Part shown: positions 46,159-54,874 of the stretch, in pieces | How positions within the stretch are numbered: position 1 is the first letter of the stretch | How the letters are laid out: each line of letters begins with the position of its first letter | Assembly: GCF_001661595.2 (NCBI RefSeq) | Contig: NZ_LYPF02000015.1 | Location: forward strand, 162,154 to 226,153 | Direction of reading: 5' to 3' | From: Crocinitomix algicola | Lineage (GTDB): Bacteria > Bacteroidota > Bacteroidia > Flavobacteriales_D > Crocinitomicaceae | DNA: 64,000 nt | Notes under the pieces: model-generated | What the model saw: only the letters and a program-made list of their open reading frames with translations | Told to the model about the DNA's origin: nothing | Database searches by the model: none | Translations under genes and position numbers: made by a program

Positions 46159-47460
46159 ATGCATTCAAAACTTATACTAATTACCTTAATTCTATTTACG
46201 GGCATTGCAAAAGCGCAAACTTTAAGCGGAATTGTTGTGGACCAATACAATCAACCCTTGCCATTTTCCAAAGTGGTGGATACAGTACACCAATCATTTG
46301 CTCTAACAGACATTAGAGGTCGTTATGAAGTTCAAATAAAACCCAATAGTGTCATTCGCTTTTCGTACATCGGTAAAGAAGATGGATATTTCACTGTCCC
46401 ACCTACTGAAACCCCAAACTCTTTCCAGAAAACAATAAAACTCTATGATCAAAACAAAGAACTCCAGGTAGTTGAAGTGACTGCAGAACGCATTAAATCC
46501 GTTGCAGATAAAATCAACCATAATATTTTAGACTATACTTTTTTAACGAATGATGAGTTCCTAATATTAAAAAAAATTAATGGAGAACGTTATTTATGCA
46601 TAGATGGAATTGATACGACGTATCTTTCCTATCCCATTTCTCAAAGAGTAAAAAACATTTATATAGATTGTTTCGACAATGTTCACCTGCTTAGCAAGGA
46701 CAGTGCCTATCAAATATACTTAGCCGATTCGCTAACTTTCATCGAACGAATAAGCATAGAACAATTTAATGATAACATAAAACCATGCATTCAAAGCAAT
46801 GCGGATAACACACTTTTCTCTATGTATACTGATTTTAATAAATCGTATTACATACACGACATTCACCACAGTGAAAAATATAAAACCATTCGTGTAATTA
46901 TTGAAGATCAGGTAGCAAAAAAAGCGGCTCAAGATGCTTTTAACAGAATACTTTATATCTATCACAAAACAACGCCACCCGAGTCAAATGTTTTTGCACT
47001 TGGAGTTTGGGACAATGATCCGTATAGTTTAATTAACAATTATACCCCATCAGAACTTTTTGACATGATTGCCTTTTTTAAACAAGTTGAAAGTCGGCCG
47101 GTCTACTGCCCCGAATTTATTCATGAAGATGAATCAATCATTATATTTGATCATGTAAATAACAATGTTCTACAGTTAAATGACACACTTAGTATAATTA
47201 GTTCTTTCGATTTTCATCTAGACAATGGGTATCGCAATGAAATATATCAAGATAAAATAACCCATAATTATTATTGTGCGTCCAAAGAAAAGGGCTATTT
47301 AAAGCTACGACGCATCAATATATTTAACGGGCAAGTTGATCAGGTTTTGGTTTTGGATGAAATCGGGTATCCAGAAAACATCAAAGTACACAATAATTAT
47401 ACTTATTTCGTTCACAACGAACGGTCAGGCTTTCAAAAGCTGAAACGTGTTAAACTTTAA
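46159..47460 (+). CDS. Carboxypeptidase-like regulatory domain protein, secreted
   Basis: 433 residues: signal peptide (MHSKLILITLILFTGIAKAQ), a CarboxypepD_reg-like domain (residues ~20-98; LSGIVVDQYNQPLPFSKVVDTVHQSFALTDIRGRYEV), then ~330 residues of WD/propeller-like strands without a recognised motif. In Bacteroidota this domain heads TonB receptors and surface proteins; here no plug or barrel follows, so it is a periplasmic or surface protein. The TATACTTAG 10 nt before the ATG is a weak -7 candidate. Confidence 0.68.
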   Translation: MHSKLILITLILFTGIAKAQTLSGIVVDQYNQPLPFSKVVDTVHQSFALTDIRGRYEVQIKPNSVIRFSYIGKEDGYFTVPPTETPNSFQKTIKLYDQNKELQVVEVTAERIKSVADKINHNILDYTFLTNDEFLILKKINGERYLCIDGIDTTYLSYPISQRVKNIYIDCFDNVHLLSKDSAYQIYLADSLTFIERISIEQFNDNIKPCIQSNADNTLFSMYTDFNKSYYIHDIHHSEKYKTIRVIIEDQVAKKAAQDAFNRILYIYHKTTPPESNVFALGVWDNDPYSLINNYTPSELFDMIAFFKQVESRPVYCPEFIHEDESIIIFDHVNNNVLQLNDTLSIISSFDFHLDNGYRNEIYQDKITHNYYCASKEKGYLKLRRINIFNGQVDQVLVLDEIGYPENIKVHNNYTYFVHNERSGFQKLKRVKL

Positions 47461-47491
47461 GCCGGCCTTTTGAGTTAGAATAGTAATTAAG

Positions 47492-48319
47492 CTATTTTCT
47501 TTTAGTTATACTTGCCACTTTTGGTATTTTTATATAGAATGATTTTGGCGATTCAAAGTCATTGAAAAGTATTGGGTTTCCATATTCATCTCGAAGGAAC
47601 CACTTCCCTTTTACAGAAGTGTCATATCTATACTGTTCGAAGTGATCTCTCTCCATTTCCAATACTTCACTGATATAAAACTTATTATCTATATAAAACT
47701 CATCTTCAATCTCTTCACTGAATGAAATCGTCAAAAAGTTTCTAAAAATTAATGGTGTTGTTTCTAAATTATAGTTTGCTTTATAAATTTTAGTTTTTTT
47801 AGAATTATCGTCTTTTCTCAAAACTTCCTCGGAATTCGTTTTGGTATTTAATAAGAACGCTGATACAGGGTAGATATAAAATTGAGATCTAAAATAGCTC
47901 GAATTTGGAGGAATAAAGGTAATTCGTTCCATTTTCGTAGATGAGGTTTGAGACACACCAGTAATAGTATTTTTTTTTGAGGCAGATTCTGAAGATTTTT
48001 TAAACAAGTAATTATCGTAAACAATCTGAGAACTTGTTTTCTCAACATCCGCCCAATAATTTAATTTAACTGAATTATCTATGTATGAAGATTTTTTCCA
48101 ATCAATATAAATTGGTGATTTAGTTTTATTAAATATTTCAAAGGTCATTACACCATTTTCTTCCCAAAAACTGTATGTAATCCGAACCGTATCCGTTTCA
48201 TAAACATAGTTTCCATGTTCATTCTCACCTATATTTGATGCGGTATTAAAAACCTGAACATAAGACTTACAACTTGCAAATATGCCTACACAAATTGCTA
48301 GATAAAAATAAATTTTCAT
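47492..48319 (-). CDS. Lipoprotein of unknown function
   Basis: 275 residues. Lipoprotein signal MKIYFYLAICVGIFASC, then a beta-rich domain with FWEENGVMTFEIFNKTKSPIYIDWKKSSYI, which is characteristic of a family of Bacteroidota lipoproteins of unknown role. A serine/threonine/lysine-rich region is present near 110-130. It is 79 nt upstream of pyrF on the same strand. Confidence 0.68.
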   Translation of the reverse strand: MKIYFYLAICVGIFASCKSYVQVFNTASNIGENEHGNYVYETDTVRITYSFWEENGVMTFEIFNKTKSPIYIDWKKSSYIDNSVKLNYWADVEKTSSQIVYDNYLFKKSSESASKKNTITGVSQTSSTKMERITFIPPNSSYFRSQFYIYPVSAFLLNTKTNSEEVLRKDDNSKKTKIYKANYNLETTPLIFRNFLTISFSEEIEDEFYIDNKFYISEVLEMERDHFEQYRYDTSVKGKWFLRDEYGNPILFNDFESPKSFYIKIPKVASITKRK

Positions 48320-48398
48320 GGGTTAATTTTATTTTAATAATTAAAGTATTTATAAATTTCCGAAAAAAGTACGAATACTATCGCAACTTAACAAAATA

Positions 48399-49223
48399 CT
48401 AGGCAATAAAACCCTTTGCTTTTAAAACGGCTTCCATTTCTTGTTGAATTTCATGTGCTGCATTTCCTGAGGCTTTAGCATAGTTTTCGTCATTACCAGC
48501 ATAAATAATACCTCTAGAAGAGTTTACAAGTAGCCCACAATCATCGTTCCAACCAAAATCAGCGACATCTTTTAAAGATCCACCTTGAGCTCCAACACCA
48601 GGAACGAGGAAAAAATGATTTTTTGCGCAGGCACGTGCTTCTCCTATTGATTCATTTCTTGTCGCACCAACAACATACATTAATTGAGAAGCATTGCCCC
48701 ATTCACTCGACTTTCTGATAACTTTCTCAAAAAGTTTTTCCCCTTTCATATCCGTGGTAAACTGAAAATCCAAAGCCCCTTTATTGGAAGTTAAACCGAG
48801 TAAAATCACCCATTTATTTTCGTATTCCAAAAATGGTGTAACGCTATCAATCCCCATGTAAGGAGCAACTGTTACACTATCAAAATTTAGGTACTCAAAA
48901 AACGTTTTGGCATAATAATGTGAGGTATTACCAATATCACCTCGCTTAGCGTCAGCTATGGTAAATATATCTTTTGGAATGTAATCGACCGTTTTCTTTA
49001 AGGCATCCCAACCTTTACTCCCATGACATTCATAAAAAGCAATATTTGGCTTGTAGGCTACCGTATAATCCTTTGTTGAATCAATAATTCGTTTGTTGAA
49101 CTCAAAAATGGGATCTTCATAATCCAACAAAAACTTCGGTATTCGATCTAAATCAACATCTAAGCCAACGCATAAAAACGACTTTTTACGTTTAATATTT
49201 GCTATCAGGTCTTCTTTTTTCAT
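48399..49223 (-). CDS. pyrF: Orotidine 5'-phosphate decarboxylase (type 2)
   Basis: 274 residues, the longer type 2 form. The active-site motif is [11 protein letters not shown] (Asp and Lys dyad), with the N-terminal CVGLDVD and the late [10 protein letters not shown] phosphate-binding loop. It makes UMP in pyrimidine synthesis. It follows prfA by 4 nt, in the purM-prfA-pyrF unit. Confidence 0.95.
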   Translation of the reverse strand: MKKEDLIANIKRKKSFLCVGLDVDLDRIPKFLLDYEDPIFEFNKRIIDSTKDYTVAYKPNIAFYECHGSKGWDALKKTVDYIPKDIFTIADAKRGDIGNTSHYYAKTFFEYLNFDSVTVAPYMGIDSVTPFLEYENKWVILLGLTSNKGALDFQFTTDMKGEKLFEKVIRKSSEWGNASQLMYVVGATRNESIGEARACAKNHFFLVPGVGAQGGSLKDVADFGWNDDCGLLVNSSRGIIYAGNDENYAKASGNAAHEIQQEMEAVLKAKGFIA

Positions 49224-49227
49224 TCTC

Positions 49228-50310
49228 TTAAATTGTTCCTCCCTCTTTCATTTTTTCCGCATTTTCGGCAATTTTCAATGCGTCGATGATTTCTTGGATG
49301 TCTCCATTCATGAAACTTGAAAGATTATACATTGTTTTGTTAATGCGATGATCAGTAATTCTTCCTTGTGGATAATTATAGGTTCTAATTTTTGCAGAAC
49401 GATCACCTGTTGAAACGAGTGATTTTCGGTGTGCCGAACGTTCTAATTCCTTTTTCTCCAATTCAGCTTGATACAACCGAGTCCTTAAAACAGTTAACGC
49501 CTTTTCGTAGTTTTTGTGCTGCGAGCGGCCATCTTGACATTCAACTACTGTATTGGTTGGAATGTGAGTAAGTCGAACAGCAGATTCGGTTTTATTTACG
49601 TGCTGACCACCGGCACCTGAAGCACGATAGGTATCCTTTTTTACATCTGCCATATTGAGTTGGACATCTACTTCCTCTGCTTCTGGCATAACGGCAACAG
49701 TAATTGCTGAAGTATGAACACGGCCTTGTGACTCAGTTTCTGGAACACGTTGAACACGGTGAACGCCCGACTCAAATTTCAACATTCCATATACTCCCTC
49801 ACCTTCTACTTCGAACGACAATTCACGATAGCCACTGGTACCTCCTTCATTAGAGTTAACAACCTCCATTTTCCATCCCACAGATTTAAAATACATCGAG
49901 TACATTCTAAAAACATCTTCCACAAATATACAAGCTTCATCTCCCCCAGTTCCTGCTCTAAGCTCTACAATTACGTTTTTATCGTCCTCTGGATCCTTAG
50001 GAATTAGCATAATCTTGATTTCCTCTTCCATTTCCTCCCTTTTTGGCAACAATTCATCCAATTCCATTTTTGCCATTTCCTTCATTTCAGGATCATCTTC
50101 TAAATCAATCATTTCTTTAGAAGACGTGATATTGTCCAGTACGTTTTTGTACTCTTTATAGACGTTCACAATTTCCTCTAAATCTTTATATTCTTTTGTC
50201 AACTTCACGTACCGATCCATATCTGCAATAATATCGGGATCCGTTATTTGCTGTCCTACCTCATTAAATCTCACAGCAATTGACTCTAATTTTTGTAAAA
50301 TATCACTCAT
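49228..50310 (-). CDS. prfA: Peptide chain release factor 1
   Basis: 360 residues. The class-I GGQ motif is in [25 protein letters not shown]; the codon-recognition tripeptide is PET (form PxT, for UAA/UAG) in [10 protein letters not shown]. It terminates translation. Located between purM (31 nt) and pyrF (4 nt), a stable grouping in this phylum. Confidence 0.97.
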   Translation of the reverse strand: MSDILQKLESIAVRFNEVGQQITDPDIIADMDRYVKLTKEYKDLEEIVNVYKEYKNVLDNITSSKEMIDLEDDPEMKEMAKMELDELLPKREEMEEEIKIMLIPKDPEDDKNVIVELRAGTGGDEACIFVEDVFRMYSMYFKSVGWKMEVVNSNEGGTSGYRELSFEVEGEGVYGMLKFESGVHRVQRVPETESQGRVHTSAITVAVMPEAEEVDVQLNMADVKKDTYRASGAGGQHVNKTESAVRLTHIPTNTVVECQDGRSQHKNYEKALTVLRTRLYQAELEKKELERSAHRKSLVSTGDRSAKIRTYNYPQGRITDHRINKTMYNLSSFMNGDIQEIIDALKIAENAEKMKEGGTI

Positions 50311-50341
50311 TTTTTCAACTTATAAAAAGCATTATTGCACT

Positions 50342-51514
50342 TTAATCCTCATAAACAAACTCACCAAACTCTGAGTTTATGGTTAACTTATTCCCCTTAT
50401 GAGCATGGCATCGACCAACAATTTGTGCATCAATTCCAAATGACTTTGAGATGTCAATAATTTTTTGGGCATGTTCTTCTGGCAAATAGATCTCCATTCG
50501 ATGCCCCATATTAAATACTTTATACATTTCTTTCCAGTCTGTTTGCGACTCATCGTGGATAAGTTTAAACAAAGGCGGTACAGGAAACATATTGTCTTTT
50601 ACCACATGTAAATCTTTAACAAAATGAAGTACTTTGGTTTGAGCACCACCTGAACAATGGACCATTCCATGAATATTTGCTCTTTCCGTATCCAAAATAG
50701 CCTTAATAACCGGCGCATAAGTACGTGTTGGCGACAACACTAATTTCCCAGCATCTATTGGCGAACCTTCCACCGGATCTGTCAATTTTTTTGAACCGCT
50801 ATAGACAAGTTCTTTGGGTACTTCTGGATCAAAACTTTCCGGAAATTTATCAGCTAAATAATGATCAAAAACGTCATGTCTTGCACTGGTTAAACCATTA
50901 CTACCCATTCCGCCATTATAATCAGCTTCATAAGTCGCTTTACCCGAAGATGACAAACCTACAATCACGTCTCCATCTTGTATTTTATGATTAGATATTA
51001 CATCAGATCTCTTCATTCGTGCAACGACTGTCGAATCCACAATAATCGTTCTTACAAGGTCTCCAACATCAGCTGTTTCTCCTCCAGTAGAATGAATTTG
51101 AACACCATGTTCTCTCAGGTCCTCTAACAGTTCTTCAGTACCATTAATAATGGCTGAAAGCACATCTCCATCAATTTTATTTTTATTTCGACCGATGGTA
51201 GAAGACAATAAAATATTTTCTGTTGCACCTACACATAATAAGTCATCAATATTCATGATAAGTGCATCTTGCGCAATACCTTTCCAAACAGAAGTATCTC
51301 CTGTTTCTTTCCAATACATATAGGCTAGTGAGGATTTTGTACCTGCACCATCGGCATGCATGACAACACAATATTCCTCATCACCGGTCAAATAGTCCGG
51401 TACAATTTTACAAAACGCCTGTGGAAACAAGCCTTTATCAATATTTTTAATTGCGTTATGAACATCCTCTTTGGACGCCGAAACACCTCTAGAATTATAC
51501 CTTTCCTTATTCAT
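50342..51514 (-). CDS. purM: Phosphoribosylformylglycinamidine cyclo-ligase (AIR synthase), Bacteroidota-type
   Basis: 390 residues from the ATG at 51512-51514 (MNKERYNSRGVSASKED). An in-frame start 33 nt upstream would add LFLFLHKIKR, which is not conserved, and is rejected. Motifs: HADGAGTKSSLAYMYW (ATP), STGGETADVGDLV, GLSSSGKATYEADYNGGMGSNG, HCSGGAQTKVLHF, and VFNMGHRMEIYLPEE. It closes the imidazole ring in purine synthesis. The length exceeds the ~345 residues of E. coli PurM, as usual in this phylum. Confidence 0.93.
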   Translation of the reverse strand: MNKERYNSRGVSASKEDVHNAIKNIDKGLFPQAFCKIVPDYLTGDEEYCVVMHADGAGTKSSLAYMYWKETGDTSVWKGIAQDALIMNIDDLLCVGATENILLSSTIGRNKNKIDGDVLSAIINGTEELLEDLREHGVQIHSTGGETADVGDLVRTIIVDSTVVARMKRSDVISNHKIQDGDVIVGLSSSGKATYEADYNGGMGSNGLTSARHDVFDHYLADKFPESFDPEVPKELVYSGSKKLTDPVEGSPIDAGKLVLSPTRTYAPVIKAILDTERANIHGMVHCSGGAQTKVLHFVKDLHVVKDNMFPVPPLFKLIHDESQTDWKEMYKVFNMGHRMEIYLPEEHAQKIIDISKSFGIDAQIVGRCHAHKGNKLTINSEFGEFVYED

Positions 51515-51536
51515 TCTTTTAATTTTATGCAAAAAT

Positions 51537-51573
51537 AAAAAAAGCACCCATCACCGTGAAGTGATTGAGTGCT
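51537..51573 (-). terminator. Terminator of the OmpA/PorE-like gene
   Basis: Minus strand: AGCAC-TC-(bulge A)-ATCAC pairs with GTGAT-GG-GTGCT around a 6-nt loop, followed by a run of seven T. It lies 23 nt after the OmpA-like gene's stop and before purM. Confidence 0.85.
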
Positions 51574-51595
51574 CTTTAGTAAAATTTTAGTTTAT

Positions 51596-53719
51596 CTAAT
51601 TTTCTTCAGTACCTTCTCCTACTGGCGGTACATAATCAAAACTTAAGATAACACATTCTGTACGTCGATTAATTTGGTGATAAAACTCAAACAACTCTTT
51701 ATCTGAATTTTTCAATTGATTAATCATATTACATTCTAATAAGATTTCTGTTGTATCCGTACCAACGATTTCTTTATAAGTAGCTGGCGTTGTTTCACCG
51801 AGTCCTTTAGGGATTAATCGAACAGGATCAATTTGCTTTTCCTCAACTAAATAACGTACACAAGATTCTGCACGAGCCTTAGATAGTCTCATATTTGCAG
51901 CATCAGAACCACGGCAATCCGTATGAGAAACTAACTCTACAATTAGGTTTGGATTTTCCATTAAAAGGTCATAAAGATAATTCAATGAATCCTTAGAATT
52001 AATTCGTTGACTTAAATCCTCGTTCGTTGTATCAACCAATAATTCAGCTGAACCTAATGGGTAACGAACCTCTGGTAAACGAATTGGTTTTTCAATATTT
52101 AAAACTTTCAAATCACGAATAACTCTTGTGTTTGTTCCGATACCTTCAGTTGTAAAGTTATCATTTGCTCCTAGGTAAGATTTTTCAACACCTTCAACTT
52201 CTAAGGTCCAAGTTTCACCAGGCTCAACATAACGCGTACCATCAGGTTTTTCACCTAAATTAATTTGACCTGAAGCATCAGTAACTAAATCGTAGCTAGA
52301 ACCACCAGAACCTACTAATTTAACTTTAGCACCTTCAATTGGGTAACCATCATCAAGGTCTGAAACTAAAATCATTACATCAACCAATACTGGCGGTAAA
52401 TAGAAATCCCAGATATCTTGTGAGTTATTTCCTTTAGAACCATTTCTATTTGAAGAAATATAACCTCTCTCAATTTTACCTTTTTCTGTATAAATGATAT
52501 GATAATCATCGCGACAAGAGTTCATAGGTGAACCTAAATTTGTAGGATTTTCCCATTTGTTTTGGTCTCCAATTTTTGTTGCCATATAGATATCTAATCC
52601 ACCTAAACCAACATGTCCGTCAGAAGCGAAATAAAGATTATCTTCAGGCCCCCATGTAGGGAACATATCGTCTTGAGCTGTGTTAATCTCTTCTCCTAAA
52701 TTCACTGGTAAACTCCATGAATCAGATCTTCTATCGTAAGTTGACATCCATAAGTCAACTCCACCAAAACCACCAGCCATATTGGATGCAAAAATTAAGG
52801 TTTTACCATCAGGAGAAATTGCTGGGTGTCCAACATTTGTAGAGTCGTGATCTTTTAATTCTAATTTAACCGGATCATCCCATTTCGAACCTCTTTGTTC
52901 TGCCATATAGATTTCACAACCTAATTGCATTTTAGGCTCACTTGGGCAACGTGTAAACCAGATTGTTTTCCCACGACTATCGAAGCACATTGTTCCTTCA
53001 TTATGAACAGAGTTAATTGGTTCCTCAACAGGCATTGGTTGTCCCCAGTTTCCTTGACGATCAATTTTAGAAACCCATAAATCCATATAGCTTTCTGCTG
53101 TAATTGGATCAGTTTCTTCTCCCATAGACCCTGGTCGAGAAGAAGTAAAGTACATTTCTTTACCTCTAGGGGCCATTACTGTTGCATAATCGAATGATGA
53201 AGTATTAAGTTTAGTTACGTTTGAAACAAGATGTTTCGTTGGAGTTTCTGTTGCCTCCGCATAAAAATCACAAGACTCAAGTCTAATCTTTGCTATATCA
53301 CTGTTTGGATCAAGCTTTAAGTATTTTTTATAATTCTCTTTCGCATCAGCGTGATTACATTGAGCTACTTGCATTTCAGCTGCACGCATGAATACTTGTG
53401 GCTCGAATTGCTCATAACGTAAAAGAATTGCTTTTTCATACTGTTGTTCTGCGGCAGCATGCTCGCTTAACAACTCATAGCAACGTCCTGACATGTAGGT
53501 GTAGTACGCCTTTTTTTGTCTTGCTTTTTCATTTTTTGGACTAATCTTCTCAGCAGCTAACTTGAATGCCTCAGCAGCCTCAGCATAAGCTCCTGCTTCC
53601 CACATTCTACCAGCCTCACCAGAATAATTCCTTGTCGCTGCCCTTTCCGGCTGTGCTACTGCAGAATATCCCCAGGCCATTAATCCAATGAATAAAAATA
53701 CAATGTTTAGTGATTTCAT
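51596..53719 (-). CDS. TPR/WD40/CRD/OmpA protein, PorE-like T9SS component
   Basis: 707 residues with domains in the order of T9SS PorE. After a signal peptide (to SAVAQ) come: TPR repeats (about 30-165; YEAGAYAEAAEAFKLAAEK... type), PD40/WD40 repeats (about 185-420; GKEMYFTSSRPGS, PDGKTLIFASNMAGGFGGVDLW), a carboxypeptidase-regulatory domain (about 445-520; GYPIEGAKVKLVGSGGSSYDLV), and an OmpA C-terminal domain (about 560-690; VELVSHTDCRGSDAANMRLSKARAESCVRYL). The OmpA part binds peptidoglycan. Other OmpA proteins with PD40 exist, so PorE itself is likely rather than certain. Confidence 0.75.
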   Translation of the reverse strand: MKSLNIVFLFIGLMAWGYSAVAQPERAATRNYSGEAGRMWEAGAYAEAAEAFKLAAEKISPKNEKARQKKAYYTYMSGRCYELLSEHAAAEQQYEKAILLRYEQFEPQVFMRAAEMQVAQCNHADAKENYKKYLKLDPNSDIAKIRLESCDFYAEATETPTKHLVSNVTKLNTSSFDYATVMAPRGKEMYFTSSRPGSMGEETDPITAESYMDLWVSKIDRQGNWGQPMPVEEPINSVHNEGTMCFDSRGKTIWFTRCPSEPKMQLGCEIYMAEQRGSKWDDPVKLELKDHDSTNVGHPAISPDGKTLIFASNMAGGFGGVDLWMSTYDRRSDSWSLPVNLGEEINTAQDDMFPTWGPEDNLYFASDGHVGLGGLDIYMATKIGDQNKWENPTNLGSPMNSCRDDYHIIYTEKGKIERGYISSNRNGSKGNNSQDIWDFYLPPVLVDVMILVSDLDDGYPIEGAKVKLVGSGGSSYDLVTDASGQINLGEKPDGTRYVEPGETWTLEVEGVEKSYLGANDNFTTEGIGTNTRVIRDLKVLNIEKPIRLPEVRYPLGSAELLVDTTNEDLSQRINSKDSLNYLYDLLMENPNLIVELVSHTDCRGSDAANMRLSKARAESCVRYLVEEKQIDPVRLIPKGLGETTPATYKEIVGTDTTEILLECNMINQLKNSDKELFEFYHQINRRTECVILSFDYVPPVGEGTEEN

Positions 53720-53821
53720 AAAATTTACTTTTCTGATATAAGCTTAATACTCAAGAGGCGAAAATAAAGATTTTATTTGATTTATACATATTTTTTGCCT
53801 ATTAAATTCTGCTTAATTGTT

Positions 53822-54874
53822 CTAGGTGTTTCTACTGTATACTCTCCATTTCTCAAGTAGTTTCAAAAAACCTTCAGGAAGTTCAGATTCGAAAAACACT
53901 TTTTCACCTGTAACAGGATGGAAAACACCAAGTGTTTTAGCGTGCAAAGCTTGACCATCCAAGAGCTTGAAACAATTGTTTATAAATTGCTGATACTTGG
54001 TGAAAGTGGTTCCTTTCAAAATTTTATTCCCCCCGTATTCCAAATCATTAAAAAGAGGGTGACCGATATGTTTGAAGTGAACCCGTATTTGGTGAGTTCT
54101 TCCCGTCTCTAATTTACACTGAACCAGTGTTACATAACGAAATCGCTCTACAACTTTATAGTGGGTTACTGCATGACGTCCGTATTCTTCTTCATCCTCA
54201 TAAACTTGAAAAACTTTTCTATTCTTTTTAGACCGTCCAATATTCCCTGTTATTGTCCCTTCATCTTCCTCTACATCTCCCCAAACCAGAGCATAATACA
54301 ATCGATCACTCGTCCGATCATGAAATTGTTTTGCCAATGCTGTTAAGGCGTTTTCAGTTTTTGCTACCACAAGGATTCCTGTTGTATGTTTATCTAGTCG
54401 ATGAACCAACCCCGGCCGACCATAGTAATCGTCACGCTGTGGAAGGGAGTCAAAATGGTATACCAGAGCATTTAATAAGGTGCCTGAATAATTTCCATAA
54501 CCTGGATGAACAACCATATTTGAGGGCTTATTAACCATGACCATTTGATCGTCTTCATACAATATTTCCAAGGGAATGTTTTCTGGAACAAGTTTTATTT
54601 CACGAACAGGATAAGGTAAAACTACAGAGATATCATCATTTGGTTTTACTTTGTAATTCGATTTTACAGGCTTATCATTCACGAACAAAGTTCCCGCCTT
54701 AGCGATGGCTTGCAAACGACTGCGAGATACATTAGGCAATCGTTTCATTAAAAATTTATCAATCCTTATTGCCTCTTGCCCTACATCTGCGACTAAACGA
54801 TGATGTTCATACAAGTCATCTTGTTGATTTTCTTCATCATCCAAAAACGCGTCCTCCTCTAATTCTTCTGTCAT
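53822..54874 (-). CDS. rluD: 23S rRNA pseudouridine synthase RluD family
   Basis: 350 residues. An acidic N-terminal extension, an S4 domain (IRIDKFLMKRLPNVSRSRLQAIAKAGTLFVND) and the RluA-family catalytic core with GRPGLVHRLDKHTTGILVVAKT, where Asp is the nucleophile, and VQCKLETGRTHQIRVHF. It likely makes pseudouridines of helix 69 in 23S rRNA; RluC-type specificity cannot be ruled out. Its ATG overlaps the upstream gene's stop as TAATG. Confidence 0.92.
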   Translation of the reverse strand: MTEELEEDAFLDDEENQQDDLYEHHRLVADVGQEAIRIDKFLMKRLPNVSRSRLQAIAKAGTLFVNDKPVKSNYKVKPNDDISVVLPYPVREIKLVPENIPLEILYEDDQMVMVNKPSNMVVHPGYGNYSGTLLNALVYHFDSLPQRDDYYGRPGLVHRLDKHTTGILVVAKTENALTALAKQFHDRTSDRLYYALVWGDVEEDEGTITGNIGRSKKNRKVFQVYEDEEEYGRHAVTHYKVVERFRYVTLVQCKLETGRTHQIRVHFKHIGHPLFNDLEYGGNKILKGTTFTKYQQFINNCFKLLDGQALHAKTLGVFHPVTGEKVFFESELPEGFLKLLEKWRVYSRNT

